The position numbers were made by a program, and so were the translations under genes. A stretch of DNA of 64,000 bases from Shewanella inventionis (GTDB lineage Bacteria; Pseudomonadota; Gammaproteobacteria; Enterobacterales; Shewanellaceae). Positions 49,058 to 59,771 of this stretch are shown here, piece after piece (position 1 is the first letter of the stretch; each line of letters opens with the position of its first letter). The notes beneath the pieces were generated by a model that saw nothing but the letters and a program-made list of their open reading frames with translations, did no database searches and was not told where the DNA came from. The stretch spans positions 43,742 through 107,741 of the forward strand of contig NZ_BMII01000020.1 in NCBI RefSeq assembly GCF_014641855.1. The letters are read 5' to 3'.

Positions 49058-50136
49058 GCCGATTTCTCTATCTCTTCGACCTGAGCAAACTTAAAGTTTT
49101 CTGCCTGCTGTACTTTCACTTCATCACCTGGGCGAACTTTTAATATCCCCCTGATCATGACCTGCTGGCCAACTGATAATCCATCTGTAATTTCAGCCCA
49201 TCCGCGTGAACGAATACCTAAAGTAACTTGTTGTTGCACCACTTTGTTATCTTGATCAACCAGATATACATAATGCTTATCTTGGATCGGTATTATGGCA
49301 GCTTCTGGTAATAAAAGCGCTTCGCGACTTTGTTTAATCAGTTTGACCTTCATCAGCATACCTGGCAGTAAGCTTAAATCAGCATTGGCCATTACCGCGC
49401 GCACAACAACTGCGCGAGTTTCGGGATTAACCCGGCTGTCAATTGACGTTACTACGCCCTTAAAAACCCTATCGGGATAGGCTACGGCATGTGCTTCAAC
49501 TAATTTTCCTGGTATTAACTCCTGTATAAATCGCTCAGGTACAGAGAAATCTAATTTAATTTTACTAACATCATCGAGCGTGCTGATCTGTTCACCCGGA
49601 GTAACTAAGCTCCCCACACTGACTTGTCGCAAGCCAAGTCGCCCAGCAAATGGGGCTGAAATAACACGGTCATTTAATGCCGCTTTAGCTTGTTCCACTT
49701 CTGCGCGAGTCGTGTCTATTAGACTTTGCAAGCGATCACGTTCCAATTCTGCAATGGTTTTACTGCTGATCAGTGAGCGAATACGTTCAAGCTCACGCAA
49801 GTTTTCGGCTAGCTTAACCTCCGCCACAGCCACTTTAGCTTTATGTTCATCATTACGTAAGCGAACAAGTACAGCCCCTTTTTCAACGATATCACCATCA
49901 TCAAAATTAATTTCACTGACGATTTCAGACACTTTAGAGGTCACAATAATGGACTCATAAGCTCGGCCTGTACCTAGTGCTTCAACTTCGTCACGAATAG
50001 GCATCACTTCAACTTTTGCCACTACCACGTTGGGTATCGCTCGTGGACGTTGAGATTGAGATTTTTCTGGCTCAAAAGAGAAGTAACCGAACAGCGCAAT
50101 TGACACTATAGCGATCAGTAATAGTATTTTTTTCAT
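49054..50136 (-). CDS. RND efflux periplasmic adaptor subunit (membrane fusion protein)
   Basis: 360 aa. N-terminal signal/anchor (ILLLIAIVSIALFGYFSF), lipoyl/barrel-sandwich region (EALGTGRAYESIIVTSKVSEIV; FDDGDIVEKGAVLVRLRND), alpha-helical hairpin (about 100-145), beta-barrel with ISAPFAGRLGLRQVSVGSLV. Bridges the inner-membrane pump to an outer-membrane channel. Upstream gene of the pair. Confidence 0.92.
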   Translation of the reverse strand: MKKILLLIAIVSIALFGYFSFEPEKSQSQRPRAIPNVVVAKVEVMPIRDEVEALGTGRAYESIIVTSKVSEIVSEINFDDGDIVEKGAVLVRLRNDEHKAKVAVAEVKLAENLRELERIRSLISSKTIAELERDRLQSLIDTTRAEVEQAKAALNDRVISAPFAGRLGLRQVSVGSLVTPGEQISTLDDVSKIKLDFSVPERFIQELIPGKLVEAHAVAYPDRVFKGVVTSIDSRVNPETRAVVVRAVMANADLSLLPGMLMKVKLIKQSREALLLPEAAIIPIQDKHYVYLVDQDNKVVQQQVTLGIRSRGWAEITDGLSVGQQVMIRGILKVRPGDEVKVQQAENFKFAQVEEIEKSA

Positions 50137-50416
50137 TGTGTTTCCGTAACCATCCAGGGTAAATGAATCATTATTTAGCTGACTAATTAATTAAGTGATT
50201 GTACTCAGCAATTCGCCTGCTTCAAGGCGTTTTACTTTGCCCTATTGATTACGAATTTACTTATTCCAAGGTTCAAAACACACGGTTATGCACAAATACC
50301 ATAAATAAATGCAATTAAATGCATAAAAAGCGCGTAAATATGGATTTAAAACGAATATTACCAAGTTGATTTGTTAAAAACAGCTTACACTTGACACAAA
50401 TTGTGACAATTAGCCC
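50137..50416. other. Intergenic region upstream of the efflux operon
   Basis: AT-rich promoter region of the leftward efflux genes; no adjacent regulator gene. No repeat or gene seen apart from the bamC terminator at its right edge. Confidence 0.5.
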
Positions 50417-50448
50417 AAAAAAAAGACGTTCAAATTGAACGTCTTTTC
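50416..50448 (-). terminator. Rho-independent terminator of dapA-bamC
   Basis: AAAAGACGTTCAA / TTGAACGTCTTTT stem with single-base loop region; the A-run at 50417-50424 supplies the U-tract on the minus strand. Confidence 0.88.
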
Positions 50449-50474
50449 AAATTAGATAATGTTACCGCTTATCT

Positions 50475-51575
50475 TTAACGTGATTTACGGTCTTCTTGCA
50501 TCAAATCAGACAAAATTTGATTCACTTTATTAATCGATTCATTGTCTAATGGATTATCTTCCACATCACGCAATAAAATCTTGGTTTGATCTGCGTTATC
50601 GGTTTCTTCTAGCAGTAAACGGTAGTTGCCTTTTTTAAGCGATAACTTTTCTTCGCCCCATAACGAGCTCCAAAAACCACCACTCTCAACCAAGTTAATA
50701 TAAAACAGACCTTTACTGGTATCCATATCAACAACATCAAAGCCCATTTCAGGTAGCACTATTCGTAAACGGTCCCAAACTGAACTGTATTTTGCCTCAG
50801 CTAACCAATAAGACTCATCAGAGCCATTTGCGCTAACTAAACCAACACTAATACCTAGGCTCTTTTCTAATTGTGCTGCGCGAATAGCTCTGTCCCGCTC
50901 AACGCTCATATAAGCAATGGCATTGTTGAGCATATCTGTGGTGTAACGACGTTTATCATCACCACTGAGAATAATTTGTTGATCTTCGCCGTTATAAAGC
51001 TCTTCGTGATCGAGCAATTTTATTTCAACACTGCCAGAACGTCCGTGAGGTTTAACGTCGATGTTATAACCATAACGCTGACGCAACACATACACTTTAT
51101 CGGCACCCCACCAACTCGATTCGATCACTTCGGTGTGCTCAATCCAATCGGTTTCGATTAAGCCTGAAGCATAATCTTCAACAATCAACTTCATGTCATT
51201 TTTAGCTAAATAGCCTTTAATAACATCAAATATCTCTTGTTTTAAATCTGCATAATTATCAATTGAGTCGATAATAATGCGCATATTATCAGTGCTTTCT
51301 TCAATATAGGTTCCCTCAGCCATAGGTAAAACCTGTAGCGGTGCACGAATATCAAGTTTTTTACCAATTAACGATTTATCAGATTTAGTGCCAACAGCAG
51401 GAATTTCATATTCTTTACTATACGTTGGGGTGTTTAGCCCTTCTGGTATCGTCAATAACGGCGTAGTTTCAGCATTAATGAAGTCGTCATTGCCATTGGC
51501 TTGACGACGATCAAGAGGAGTACTGCAAGCTGAAACAGCTGCAACAAGAAGTAACGGAGTGACTTTCTTTAACAT
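50475..51575 (-). CDS. bamC: Outer-membrane protein assembly factor BamC (NlpB lipoprotein)
   Basis: 366 aa. Lipoprotein signal peptide with lipobox AVSAC (Cys17), then an unstructured segment with IPEGLNTPTYSKEYEIP typical of BamC, and two helix-grip domains. Accessory subunit of the BAM complex. Directly follows dapA by 7 bases, the conserved dapA-bamC order of gammaproteobacteria. Confidence 0.93.
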   Translation of the reverse strand: MLKKVTPLLLVAAVSACSTPLDRRQANGNDDFINAETTPLLTIPEGLNTPTYSKEYEIPAVGTKSDKSLIGKKLDIRAPLQVLPMAEGTYIEESTDNMRIIIDSIDNYADLKQEIFDVIKGYLAKNDMKLIVEDYASGLIETDWIEHTEVIESSWWGADKVYVLRQRYGYNIDVKPHGRSGSVEIKLLDHEELYNGEDQQIILSGDDKRRYTTDMLNNAIAYMSVERDRAIRAAQLEKSLGISVGLVSANGSDESYWLAEAKYSSVWDRLRIVLPEMGFDVVDMDTSKGLFYINLVESGGFWSSLWGEEKLSLKKGNYRLLLEETDNADQTKILLRDVEDNPLDNESINKVNQILSDLMQEDRKSR

Positions 51576-51582
51576 GAATTTA

Positions 51583-52464
51583 TTACACCTTTATCTGGGC
51601 TTGTTTCATTGTTTCTATTAACAGACCATGAAACTGCTCAGAAAGTTCAGTTAAAGGCAGACGAATATGTCCATTGCTGATTAATCCCATCTTATGCACA
51701 GCCCATTTCACTGGGATAGGATTGGCTTCACAAAACAAAGAACTGTATAAGCCCTTTAATGGCTCATCTATCGATAGCGCTAATTGTGCATCTTTTGCAA
51801 GTGCAGCATCACACATGGCTTTAAACGCGCGAGGCACCACATTGTTGGCAACCGAAATAACGCCATTACCACCAAGTAATAAAAACTCACGGGCGGTAGC
51901 ATCATCGCCACTGTACAGTAAAAAATCTTCACCACACAATTCACGTAAACGTGCCACACGGCTAACATCACCCGTCGCTTCTTTAAGCCCAATAATGTTG
52001 CTTACGCCAACTAACTCAGCAACGGTTTCTGGCTTCATGTCTACTGCCGTTCTACCAGGAACGTTATATAAAATTTGTGGGATATCAGTACTGGCAGCCA
52101 CGGCTTTATAGTGAGCGATTAACCCCTTAGGCGTAGGCTTATTATAGTAAGGCGTAACACCTAACATTGCTGCAACACCAGTATGTTGCAGTGATTGAGT
52201 CAGTTCGACAGCTTCAGCGGTCGCGTTGGCACCGTTACCACCTATAACAGGAATTCGACCTGAGGCAAACTTAACGGTTTGAGCCACAACAGCAGCATGC
52301 TCTTTCATTGGTAAGGTAGCCGACTCACCAGTCGTACCCACTGCAACTATGGCATCTGTGCCCTGTTCGATATGAAACTCGACAAGCCTTTCTAAACTTG
52401 CGTAATCTATTGTGCCATCACTATTCATTGGTGTGATTAAGGCTACGATGCTTCCGTTTATCAT
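51583..52464 (-). CDS. dapA: 4-hydroxy-tetrahydrodipicolinate synthase
   Basis: 293 aa. Schiff-base Lys161 in [18 protein letters not shown] at 43-51 and Tyr in [10 protein letters not shown]. Condenses pyruvate and aspartate semialdehyde at the entry to lysine/DAP synthesis. Divergent from gcvR, as in E. coli. Confidence 0.96.
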   Translation of the reverse strand: MINGSIVALITPMNSDGTIDYASLERLVEFHIEQGTDAIVAVGTTGESATLPMKEHAAVVAQTVKFASGRIPVIGGNGANATAEAVELTQSLQHTGVAAMLGVTPYYNKPTPKGLIAHYKAVAASTDIPQILYNVPGRTAVDMKPETVAELVGVSNIIGLKEATGDVSRVARLRELCGEDFLLYSGDDATAREFLLLGGNGVISVANNVVPRAFKAMCDAALAKDAQLALSIDEPLKGLYSSLFCEANPIPVKWAVHKMGLISNGHIRLPLTELSEQFHGLLIETMKQAQIKV

Positions 52465-52746
52465 CTATCTTCCCCAAGGTTTCAGGATTCGCTATGTTAC
52501 TGATGCCAACCACTAATGACAAGCACTACGGCAAGCATTAGTTGAAATAAGTCATTTAGGCATGCGTGATTGGCATAAGCTAGCATTTTTTCGCCTTGAG
52601 CAACTAAAAAATAATCACATTAATGTGACCGATATAGGATAGAATCTTGAGGTAATTTGCTGATAAATGTTAGCATTAGCACCCGCACAAAACGCAATGC
52701 AATGATAAGCGTTTTAGCTCAAAGATATCGACAGTGAGGAAAATCC

Positions 52747-53283
52747 ATGGCCAACTACCTGGTCGTTACGGCAATGGGCGCAGATCGCCCTGGTTTAGTC
52801 AGTCGTTTAGCGCGTTTAGCAAGTGAATGTGATTGCGATATTGTCGACAGTCGTATGGCACTATTTGGTAATGAATTTACCTTAATCATGATGATATCTG
52901 GCTCATGGGCAGCCATTACCAAAATAGAAAGTTTATTACCCAGTCTCAGTGTCGAGCTAGAATTAATGACGGTAATGAAACGCACGTCAAAACACACACC
53001 TAAAAACTTTATTTCGCGTATTGAAGTGCTATTTAACGGTGAAGACCAACGCGGAACAATGAAAAGTATTACCCAGTTTCTAGCAGAGCGTGGGTTAGAT
53101 TTGGCCGCAGTTCGCTCTCATGCAGACGATAATGACCACCTTAAAACGCAATCCATTTTATTAGCGATAAATATTCCTGATAAAGTCGATTTATTACAGC
53201 TTGAGCAAGGTATTCATGAATTGGCAGAGTCTTTGTCTCTTGAATGCACAATTAAGCGTATGCAGGGCATTGCGACCCCTTAA
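52747..53283 (+). CDS. gcvR: Glycine cleavage system transcriptional repressor GcvR
   Basis: 178 aa with two ACT domains: MANYLVVTAMGADRPGLVSRLARL at the N-terminus and RIEVLFNGEDQRGTMKSITQFLAERG in the second half. Ribosome-binding site GAGGAAA. Antagonises GcvA. In gammaproteobacteria gcvR is normally followed by bcp, and here by the broken bcp. Confidence 0.92.
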   Translation: MANYLVVTAMGADRPGLVSRLARLASECDCDIVDSRMALFGNEFTLIMMISGSWAAITKIESLLPSLSVELELMTVMKRTSKHTPKNFISRIEVLFNGEDQRGTMKSITQFLAERGLDLAAVRSHADDNDHLKTQSILLAINIPDKVDLLQLEQGIHELAESLSLECTIKRMQGIATP

Positions 53284-53367
53284 AAGCCAAATATACATTG
53301 AGTATGAGTTTGAACCTATGTTGGCTATTTTTCGTATTACTCGCACATCTTTTGACAAGGACCCATC

Positions 53368-53724
53368 ATGAATACACTTAACGTTGGTGATACAGCACCT
53401 AATTTTAGTTTACAAAATCAATCAGGCGAAACCGTATCGTTACAACAAGCGCTCACTCATGGGCCTGTTTTAGTTTACTTTTACCCAAAAGCTTCAACAC
53501 CAGGTTGCACTGTGCAAGCCCAAGGCCTGCGAGATATTAAAGCACAGCTTGACGGGTTAAACGTTACCGTATTTGGGATCAGCCCAGATCCAGTGGCTAA
53601 ATTAGCCAAATTTGCTGAAAAGCAAGCCCTTAATTTCAACCTATTAAGTGATGAAGACCACGCTGTGGCGGATGGGTTTGGCGTATGGGGAGAGAAGAAA
53701 TTTACCCTTGATAAAATTGCATGA
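53368..53724 (+). pseudogene. bcp: Resident bcp (thiol peroxidase), 3'-truncated by an integrated element
   Basis: 118 codons. Residues 1-112 are a normal Bcp/PrxQ peroxiredoxin with peroxidatic Cys47 in ASTPGCT; after GEKKF (F codon 53701-53703) the sequence leaves the family and stops six codons later, whereas Bcp continues for ~45 residues (MGK...). Position after gcvR is the ancestral bcp locus. Loss of the C-terminal strand and helices should destroy activity. The missing 3' part must lie beyond the window. An intact divergent bcp sits at 60386. Confidence 0.9.
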
Positions 53725-53793
53725 CAAAAAACCTTGATTAATTTTTATGACAAGCTATCTTTGATGTGTGGTTAACATATCTGAGGATATTTT

Positions 53794-55194
53794 GTGACAA
53801 GAACGCATGAAGAAAATCAATCTGATATTTATGATGACTACCGATTACTATCAATAGTAGTAGATACGTTAGCGAAACTTAAAATTTCAGAGAGCATTAA
53901 TGCTAACTCTGGAGAAGTCACTTTCTTAGCCGACCTATCCCCTTCCAACCTCACATCACGCTCGAAGAAAACTAACATTATCATTTCACCTGATGGAAGT
54001 GTTGTTTACCCGCAATCACTTTATCTAGTCTCCAAATTACGTGGAGCGGGAGCCGTTAAAGACACCGACTCAATTGCAAAAGGGTTACTGGCTTATACTC
54101 GTTACTTAGATTCTACGCATTATCCACAATTCGATGACGATGGTAACGAGATTCCTCCTGAATATCTAACTTATAAGTCTCTAACTAAATATGAAGAAGA
54201 AGGTGCGCCATGGCGCTTTGCTGAACATCTTTTAGCAAACTGTCGTGCTAAACAAAATTCAAAAGGTGATGAAGCATACTCACTTGCCACAGCAAGAAGC
54301 TATATGGGGGCCGTTATTGGCTTGTATAAATGGATGCACAGACATGGTTATCTCAAAAATGATGATGAACATGTATTAACTCATTTCACTTCTGTTGAGA
54401 TTTATGAAGGCATTAATCAGCACGATATGCTTGCTCATACTAAATCTAATGCAAAACGTGTTTATGAAATGTCAAACATCATGAAGATGTTTCCAAGGTA
54501 TGCTAATACACCTATTTATAAAAAATTGAAGCCTATGGAGCTGGATCATAAAGAAGCGTTCAATAAGCATTTAGATTCATTGCCAAAACCTATTTCCCTC
54601 ATGCTGCGATTGTGTGAAAAATCTGGACTTAGAATCGATGAAGTCACTCACCTCCCCGCACATAATATCGGTAACAACGATTTTGGTGAACTAGAAGTTG
54701 TACCCATTTTCATTACCCACACCAAAGGTAATAAGCCTCGTACTGTTGAGATCCCTCTAGCACTTTACGAAGAATTAGAGCAATACAAAGAGAGTAAGCA
54801 AAGGCATAAAAACCTAATCATACGCAAGGAGTTGATAGATTCTAAACGTGAGTTGGATTGCACTGATTACCTTTTTTTATCGAATAAAGGTACCCCTTAC
54901 AGAGAAAACACTTTGGAAGTTCATTTCGGAGTGTTAAGAAGGCTCATCCGAACCATAGACCCGACATGGTATTACCGAATACACGATTTACGTTCAACCT
55001 TTGCCACTTATTGGCTTTGGAATGAGTCTCAAACACGAAATGTGGGTTATGAATTTTTGATGGACGAACTAGCTGAGCTTATGGGGCACAAAGACACTTC
55101 GACCACTGAAAAATATATTCAGTTCATGAATAAGTTTGATGAGCAGTTACGGGTTGCACAGAGCAAAAACAACAAAATTAATAAGGGGTGGTAG
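53794..55194 (+). CDS. intA: Tyrosine recombinase, IntA-like
   Basis: 466 aa, GTG start with GAGGA 6 bases upstream. N-terminal SAM-like core-binding region, then a complete catalytic domain: Arg280 in KSGLRIDEVTHL, Lys311 in ITHTKGNK, His397-x2-Arg400 in RIHDLRSTFATYW, His432 in LMGHKDTST and nucleophile Tyr441. First gene of the mobile core, transcribed inward from the left end, and followed by the tfp-like gene with the ATG 2 bases after the stop. Predicted to cut and join the element ends. Confidence 0.9.
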   Translation: MTRTHEENQSDIYDDYRLLSIVVDTLAKLKISESINANSGEVTFLADLSPSNLTSRSKKTNIIISPDGSVVYPQSLYLVSKLRGAGAVKDTDSIAKGLLAYTRYLDSTHYPQFDDDGNEIPPEYLTYKSLTKYEEEGAPWRFAEHLLANCRAKQNSKGDEAYSLATARSYMGAVIGLYKWMHRHGYLKNDDEHVLTHFTSVEIYEGINQHDMLAHTKSNAKRVYEMSNIMKMFPRYANTPIYKKLKPMELDHKEAFNKHLDSLPKPISLMLRLCEKSGLRIDEVTHLPAHNIGNNDFGELEVVPIFITHTKGNKPRTVEIPLALYEELEQYKESKQRHKNLIIRKELIDSKRELDCTDYLFLSNKGTPYRENTLEVHFGVLRRLIRTIDPTWYYRIHDLRSTFATYWLWNESQTRNVGYEFLMDELAELMGHKDTSTTEKYIQFMNKFDEQLRVAQSKNNKINKGW

Positions 55195-55195
55195 A

Positions 55196-57553
55196 ATGGC
55201 TAAAAGTCCACTCACAAAGAACTCAAAGACGGTTAAGCACGTTAGAAACAGTAAGAATTTGGTTCCGTTGCACCTAACCATCCCCTATAAGTACTCCATG
55301 AGCAAAAAGGCAACCGAGTTTGATATATCACATCTGTTACACCTGGCCACGAACAGAAATAACCTCAAAATCGACAGCCGTATTCCTTTTTTAAGGAACT
55401 TTTGTAAAAAAGCCCGCCAGTATTTTGATAATGGCAGGTCGGTACAAACCGTCTCGACGTTATACGACGTATTAAAAGCCTTCATTGCCTTTTGTGACGC
55501 CGTCGGAGTAGATCCCTTTTCCGAAGCGGGCTATTTAAAATATGTCGGAAATGATGGCGAACTTCGGCACCGGATTAAAATGTACCGCCCATCCAAAAGA
55601 CTATGGGAAATGAACCACGGTGATGAACTTGGTATTAAAGAAACCTCAGCAGTTATTATAGCTTCATCACTTCGCACCGCCCTTTTATGGAGTGGATTAC
55701 CCGCTGACACATGGGCAACCCATCACCGAGGATTTTCTGGCGAAATAACACCATATAAGGGTTACTCTGACGCTGAAGAAGAGGTGCTTGTTGCTCGGTT
55801 GAGTAAGTTATTTTTCATCCTAGCCCCACAGCTCATTTCGGAAAAAAAAGAAAACCTTGTCATGCCTGACGAGCTGCCTGTCGTTATTGACTTAGGTGGC
55901 CACCTAGAAATCATTTCAATTAAAACGTCTCTCAAAACACAAACCCATGGGCTTAGTAAAACGGGCTCATCGGTAAAGCCTTCCGCTGCGTTTAACATGG
56001 CGATGGGGGCGGCTTATCATCTAATGTGCTTTTTCACCTCATTAAACGATAGTGACGTACAAAGCATCGCTCATCCAATCACGATTCATACTGATGAGCG
56101 GGATAAAAGCTTACAAGTGACTAAGGTATCGAGCTTTAAGTCACGCGCAAACAAAGAGGTAGACGCTGTACTTACCAACCAGAGTTTCGATGTTGATAAA
56201 CGTGATGGAGTTAAGTTTATCAAAACCCTTGAAACACTTTCAGCATTATATGGCGGTGGCGAAAAAGGCGCTGGGTTACTGTTTACGTTGAATAACCAAG
56301 GGGAGGAAAGTAACTCGCTCAATTTGACTGAATTAAATAAGCACCTGATGATCGAGTTAAACCTACTCTCACCCACTCGTGCATCCTGCCAGCCATGGTT
56401 TAAAGAGCTGTTTTACAGCTATCGAAACCAGCATGTTATCGAGCTAAAAAACGAGATTAATACACTTGGCCGAACTGTCGTAAGTAAAGTCACTCGCCCG
56501 TGCTCAAAAAGTAGTGCTATCCGAGGCGCAACGAATGCTGCCTACTGCATTTTATCGTGTTACACAGACTTATCCATAAAGGGCATCTTACTGCCGCTGA
56601 CTTATTCGGATAAAGACGCTGATGGCAACATCAGCGTGTCGTTCAAATACCGCAATGGCGAGAGCCACCACTTCTCTGTCCCTGCTGCTGACAAGGTGTT
56701 AATCGAAGATATTGAACAATTTGCCACAGATTTAGCAGATAAACAATGCTCTAAAAACCATGAACGGTTGCTGCTCAAACGAGGTCGTCAGAATGAAGCC
56801 CCTAAAGACTGGGACGGAATAAGCCCTATCAGCGCTAATCTAATGACAAGATGGTCAATTGCAACCAACGAATACTTCATATCGCTTCAATCAAGCCGCT
56901 GGCGAGAAATGACCAGTAACCAAGTGTACTCCGTGAGTGGTGCTGGCGGCGCTCAAAGCCTACTGCAAAACCTTCTTCAAACCATTGATAAGCACTATGC
57001 CAATGGCGACCCAAGGTTCAACAGAATCATCATCTCACAGGCTCTACAAGTGATGGAACTATTGGATGAATACACGGGTTTAGAGCAAGCAAAAGAGGTA
57101 GTTGCAGCCAAACTTGGCATCACAATGCTGACGCATGATGAATGGAAAAAGAAGCAAGAGGAAGAGAGATCAAAAACCAATCCCAATGGCATTCATTGCA
57201 ATGGGCAACAAAACATTGTAGGTGGAAAAAACACCCAACGTGAAACCAATAACGCCATGAAGCTACAACTATCTTGTGCTGAATACGACATGTGCCATAA
57301 ATGCCAATCAGCCAAAGCCGTCAATGAGACTCAATCTATCTATAAACTTATCTCTTTTATTGATGTGCTGAAGGAGGCCGTAAACCTGTACCCTAACGCG
57401 CAAGAGGAAGTCCATGAAAGAATCGCCGCTTTTGAGGTTACTCTCGATGGTGCCAGCAAGGATGTGTACGACAATGCAATGTCTTTATTTAAGCGAAACG
57501 GGCGTCACCCTCGGGTAACTATTGATCACGCTATTTTAACCCTACACAGTTAA
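55196..57553 (+). CDS. Large recombinase-associated protein without catalytic residues, Tfp-like
   Basis: 785 aa from ATG 55196, directly after the intA stop and behind GGGGTGG; the frame extends upstream into intA but that part overlaps it in another register. No Arg...His-x2-Arg...Tyr set could be found, in contrast to its neighbours. A Cys-rich segment near residues 660-720 (IHCNG...LSCAEYDMCHKCQSAK) could bind zinc. In SE elements the gene between intA and intB encodes such a recombinase-fold protein lacking catalysis (Tfp), needed for mobility. Assignment rests on position, size and absence of motifs. Confidence 0.65.
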   Translation: MAKSPLTKNSKTVKHVRNSKNLVPLHLTIPYKYSMSKKATEFDISHLLHLATNRNNLKIDSRIPFLRNFCKKARQYFDNGRSVQTVSTLYDVLKAFIAFCDAVGVDPFSEAGYLKYVGNDGELRHRIKMYRPSKRLWEMNHGDELGIKETSAVIIASSLRTALLWSGLPADTWATHHRGFSGEITPYKGYSDAEEEVLVARLSKLFFILAPQLISEKKENLVMPDELPVVIDLGGHLEIISIKTSLKTQTHGLSKTGSSVKPSAAFNMAMGAAYHLMCFFTSLNDSDVQSIAHPITIHTDERDKSLQVTKVSSFKSRANKEVDAVLTNQSFDVDKRDGVKFIKTLETLSALYGGGEKGAGLLFTLNNQGEESNSLNLTELNKHLMIELNLLSPTRASCQPWFKELFYSYRNQHVIELKNEINTLGRTVVSKVTRPCSKSSAIRGATNAAYCILSCYTDLSIKGILLPLTYSDKDADGNISVSFKYRNGESHHFSVPAADKVLIEDIEQFATDLADKQCSKNHERLLLKRGRQNEAPKDWDGISPISANLMTRWSIATNEYFISLQSSRWREMTSNQVYSVSGAGGAQSLLQNLLQTIDKHYANGDPRFNRIIISQALQVMELLDEYTGLEQAKEVVAAKLGITMLTHDEWKKKQEEERSKTNPNGIHCNGQQNIVGGKNTQRETNNAMKLQLSCAEYDMCHKCQSAKAVNETQSIYKLISFIDVLKEAVNLYPNAQEEVHERIAAFEVTLDGASKDVYDNAMSLFKRNGRHPRVTIDHAILTLHS

Positions 57554-57566
57554 TTGGGAACCAATC

Positions 57567-59771
57567 ATGATAAAGCTACCTAAGTACAACATTGGCCAAC
57601 AAGATGCCCTGTTAAGCGTACAAAATCACGTTGGAAGCTACACAAATTACCTGAAGGATGTGTTAGAGCCTGCTATTAAATCGGGCGAGTGGGATGATTT
57701 TGAAGCGCTAGATATTGGTTTTAGCGTCACAGGTGAGTCCTTGGGTAAAATTTGGGACAACAACGCTTGGCGTCAACTCCAACCGTTCTTTGAACCTAAT
57801 GCTACCGATACGAATACTCTAGACTTCTTTCTAGACGGAATGGTGATGGAGCGCAACCTGACAAACCAATTGAAGGCATTGGCATTGAGTATGATGTGGC
57901 TATCGCCCAAAGATTATTCTTTTTTGAGCATTGTGCAAACTATCGTTGGGTTAAAGAAAGTCTCCACTGCTCTAGTGAATGAAGGTCACAATAGCTTTGA
58001 GTTATTAAGTTTTGAGCGGTTAGAGGCTTGGGTATTAGGTGATGTTACCAATTTGGACTTCGAACGAGAACCAATTTATACAGTACTCAACAAACTGTTC
58101 ATAGAGGCAACACGACTACCGTTTAATGTTAGCCTTAACAAAACGTTATCTGCCTCGGATTTTGGTTTAGCCATTAAAGAGCAAGAGCAGCACAGGGTTA
58201 TCCCACAGCGGCTGTACTATTTGGGACTTCAACAATCAGAAGCATTAGTGAACGAGCTATACCCCATTCGTGACGAACTGAGCAAGCTATCTGATTACAT
58301 AGCCACCTACTCTGATAAAACCTATATAGGATATGCAAACTATATTGTTAGCGATGAGGCAAAGTTCAAAAATAGCGGGCTTCGGTGGAATTTACCTTCA
58401 TCATATAATGGTTCTAAGGAAAAGAAGATAGCCTTTCAATCGGCTTTTCTCGCGCTCAATAACCCGACACAAGAATCGACCCTTGAACTACTCAACAAAC
58501 ACAAACCTGAGTTAAGGATAGAATACATCGACCAATTCCACCCTGAACGAACATTGACGGTTGGCAACTGGAAGGTAACCGGACTTAAAGAGGCGCGAAC
58601 ATTATTTAAACATCTCAATGGTGGTTGCCTCTGGGCATTAATGTCCCGCACAGGTATGCGCTCGGATGAAACCTTTCACCTACATACCGCAAATGGGTGC
58701 ACAACAGAAACCATATCAGGGCAAACCATTCATGTTATTCATGCAGATCTCTCAAAAACCGCTAAAGGCTCTCAGTCAAAGCAGGATGAGTTTGTCACCA
58801 CAGAAGTCGGCAAAAAGGCTTACGAGATCCTGCAAGCGCTGCATTCGCCACTTAGACAGCGTCATCCCGATAGCCAAGCATTTTTCCATAAGATAATAGA
58901 GGACTGTGGTGCAATTAATACAAACCAAATAGGAAAGCATCTAAAGGCTTGGTTTGAAGGCGTACTGGGGGAGAAGCTAGCGCTAACCGATGACGATGTC
59001 ATCGATTTAAAAATTTCAGACCCTAACCTTTCGTTTAATGTTGGTGATTATTATGGATTCTCAGGACATCAACTTCGACGCTCGTTTGCTTACTACCTTG
59101 TTGGTTATGAGCTTTGTGATTTTCCACAACTAAAACAACAATTCAGTCATGTATCAATGGCAATGTCTAGGCACTACGCTAAAAACGCCAGTAAATTCCA
59201 AAAATTAAGGCGAAAAAAACAAAACTTAGCCTACGATATCGATGAAGAAAGGATTGATAAAAAAGCACAAATCTACCTAAAAATCTACAAAAAACTTGCC
59301 AATAAAGAGCGTGTTGCTGGCGGTAAAGGGAAAGAGTTTGCCAAAAACATGATGAAGGCAGAGCGTAACCTGTTTAGAGATAAGGTCGATGACGACATGC
59401 TCACGCTCAACTACTGGCAAAAGCAAATCCGAGATCAAAAACGCCACATTCACGCCGTCGCCCCTGGAGTTTACTGCACTTCAACTGGTTGTAGCCTACG
59501 TACACAAGTCAACCTATTAGAATGTGTGGACTGTAAGAACGACTATATTGTCGATGCTGTTTTTGCCGAAGCTAAGCGCAAAGAGGCCGAAATTCATATG
59601 CTTTGGGATATTGAGCATGATGAATTAACTCCTCAAACAGCGTCAGAGGCGTACATAAAAATCACAGCAGCAGAGCGTATTATGAATGATTTAGGTATCA
59701 GCTATGAGCCCGTAGTGATACCAAAAGAAGTAGAAGCCCTGCTTCTTCCTTTCGGAGTGACTTCAAAATGA
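57567..59771 (+). CDS. intB: Tyrosine recombinase, IntB-like
   Basis: 734 aa. Catalytic set in the middle-to-C-terminal part: Arg365 in MSRTGMRSDETFHL, His501-x2-Arg504 in FSGHQLRRSFAYY, His528 in FSHVSMAMSRHY and nucleophile Tyr537. A ~195-residue C-terminal extension carries a Cys cluster (VYCTSTGCSLRTQVNLLECVDC) that may bind zinc. Large size with a long N-terminal domain is usual for these multi-recombinase elements. Overlaps the following small gene by 4 bases (ATGA). Confidence 0.88.
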   Translation: MIKLPKYNIGQQDALLSVQNHVGSYTNYLKDVLEPAIKSGEWDDFEALDIGFSVTGESLGKIWDNNAWRQLQPFFEPNATDTNTLDFFLDGMVMERNLTNQLKALALSMMWLSPKDYSFLSIVQTIVGLKKVSTALVNEGHNSFELLSFERLEAWVLGDVTNLDFEREPIYTVLNKLFIEATRLPFNVSLNKTLSASDFGLAIKEQEQHRVIPQRLYYLGLQQSEALVNELYPIRDELSKLSDYIATYSDKTYIGYANYIVSDEAKFKNSGLRWNLPSSYNGSKEKKIAFQSAFLALNNPTQESTLELLNKHKPELRIEYIDQFHPERTLTVGNWKVTGLKEARTLFKHLNGGCLWALMSRTGMRSDETFHLHTANGCTTETISGQTIHVIHADLSKTAKGSQSKQDEFVTTEVGKKAYEILQALHSPLRQRHPDSQAFFHKIIEDCGAINTNQIGKHLKAWFEGVLGEKLALTDDDVIDLKISDPNLSFNVGDYYGFSGHQLRRSFAYYLVGYELCDFPQLKQQFSHVSMAMSRHYAKNASKFQKLRRKKQNLAYDIDEERIDKKAQIYLKIYKKLANKERVAGGKGKEFAKNMMKAERNLFRDKVDDDMLTLNYWQKQIRDQKRHIHAVAPGVYCTSTGCSLRTQVNLLECVDCKNDYIVDAVFAEAKRKEAEIHMLWDIEHDELTPQTASEAYIKITAAERIMNDLGISYEPVVIPKEVEALLLPFGVTSK

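Noticed and set aside
52747..53724. The bcp truncation as a sequencing frameshift
   Set aside because: After the break no bcp reading resumes in any frame; the recombinase genes begin within ~90 bases.
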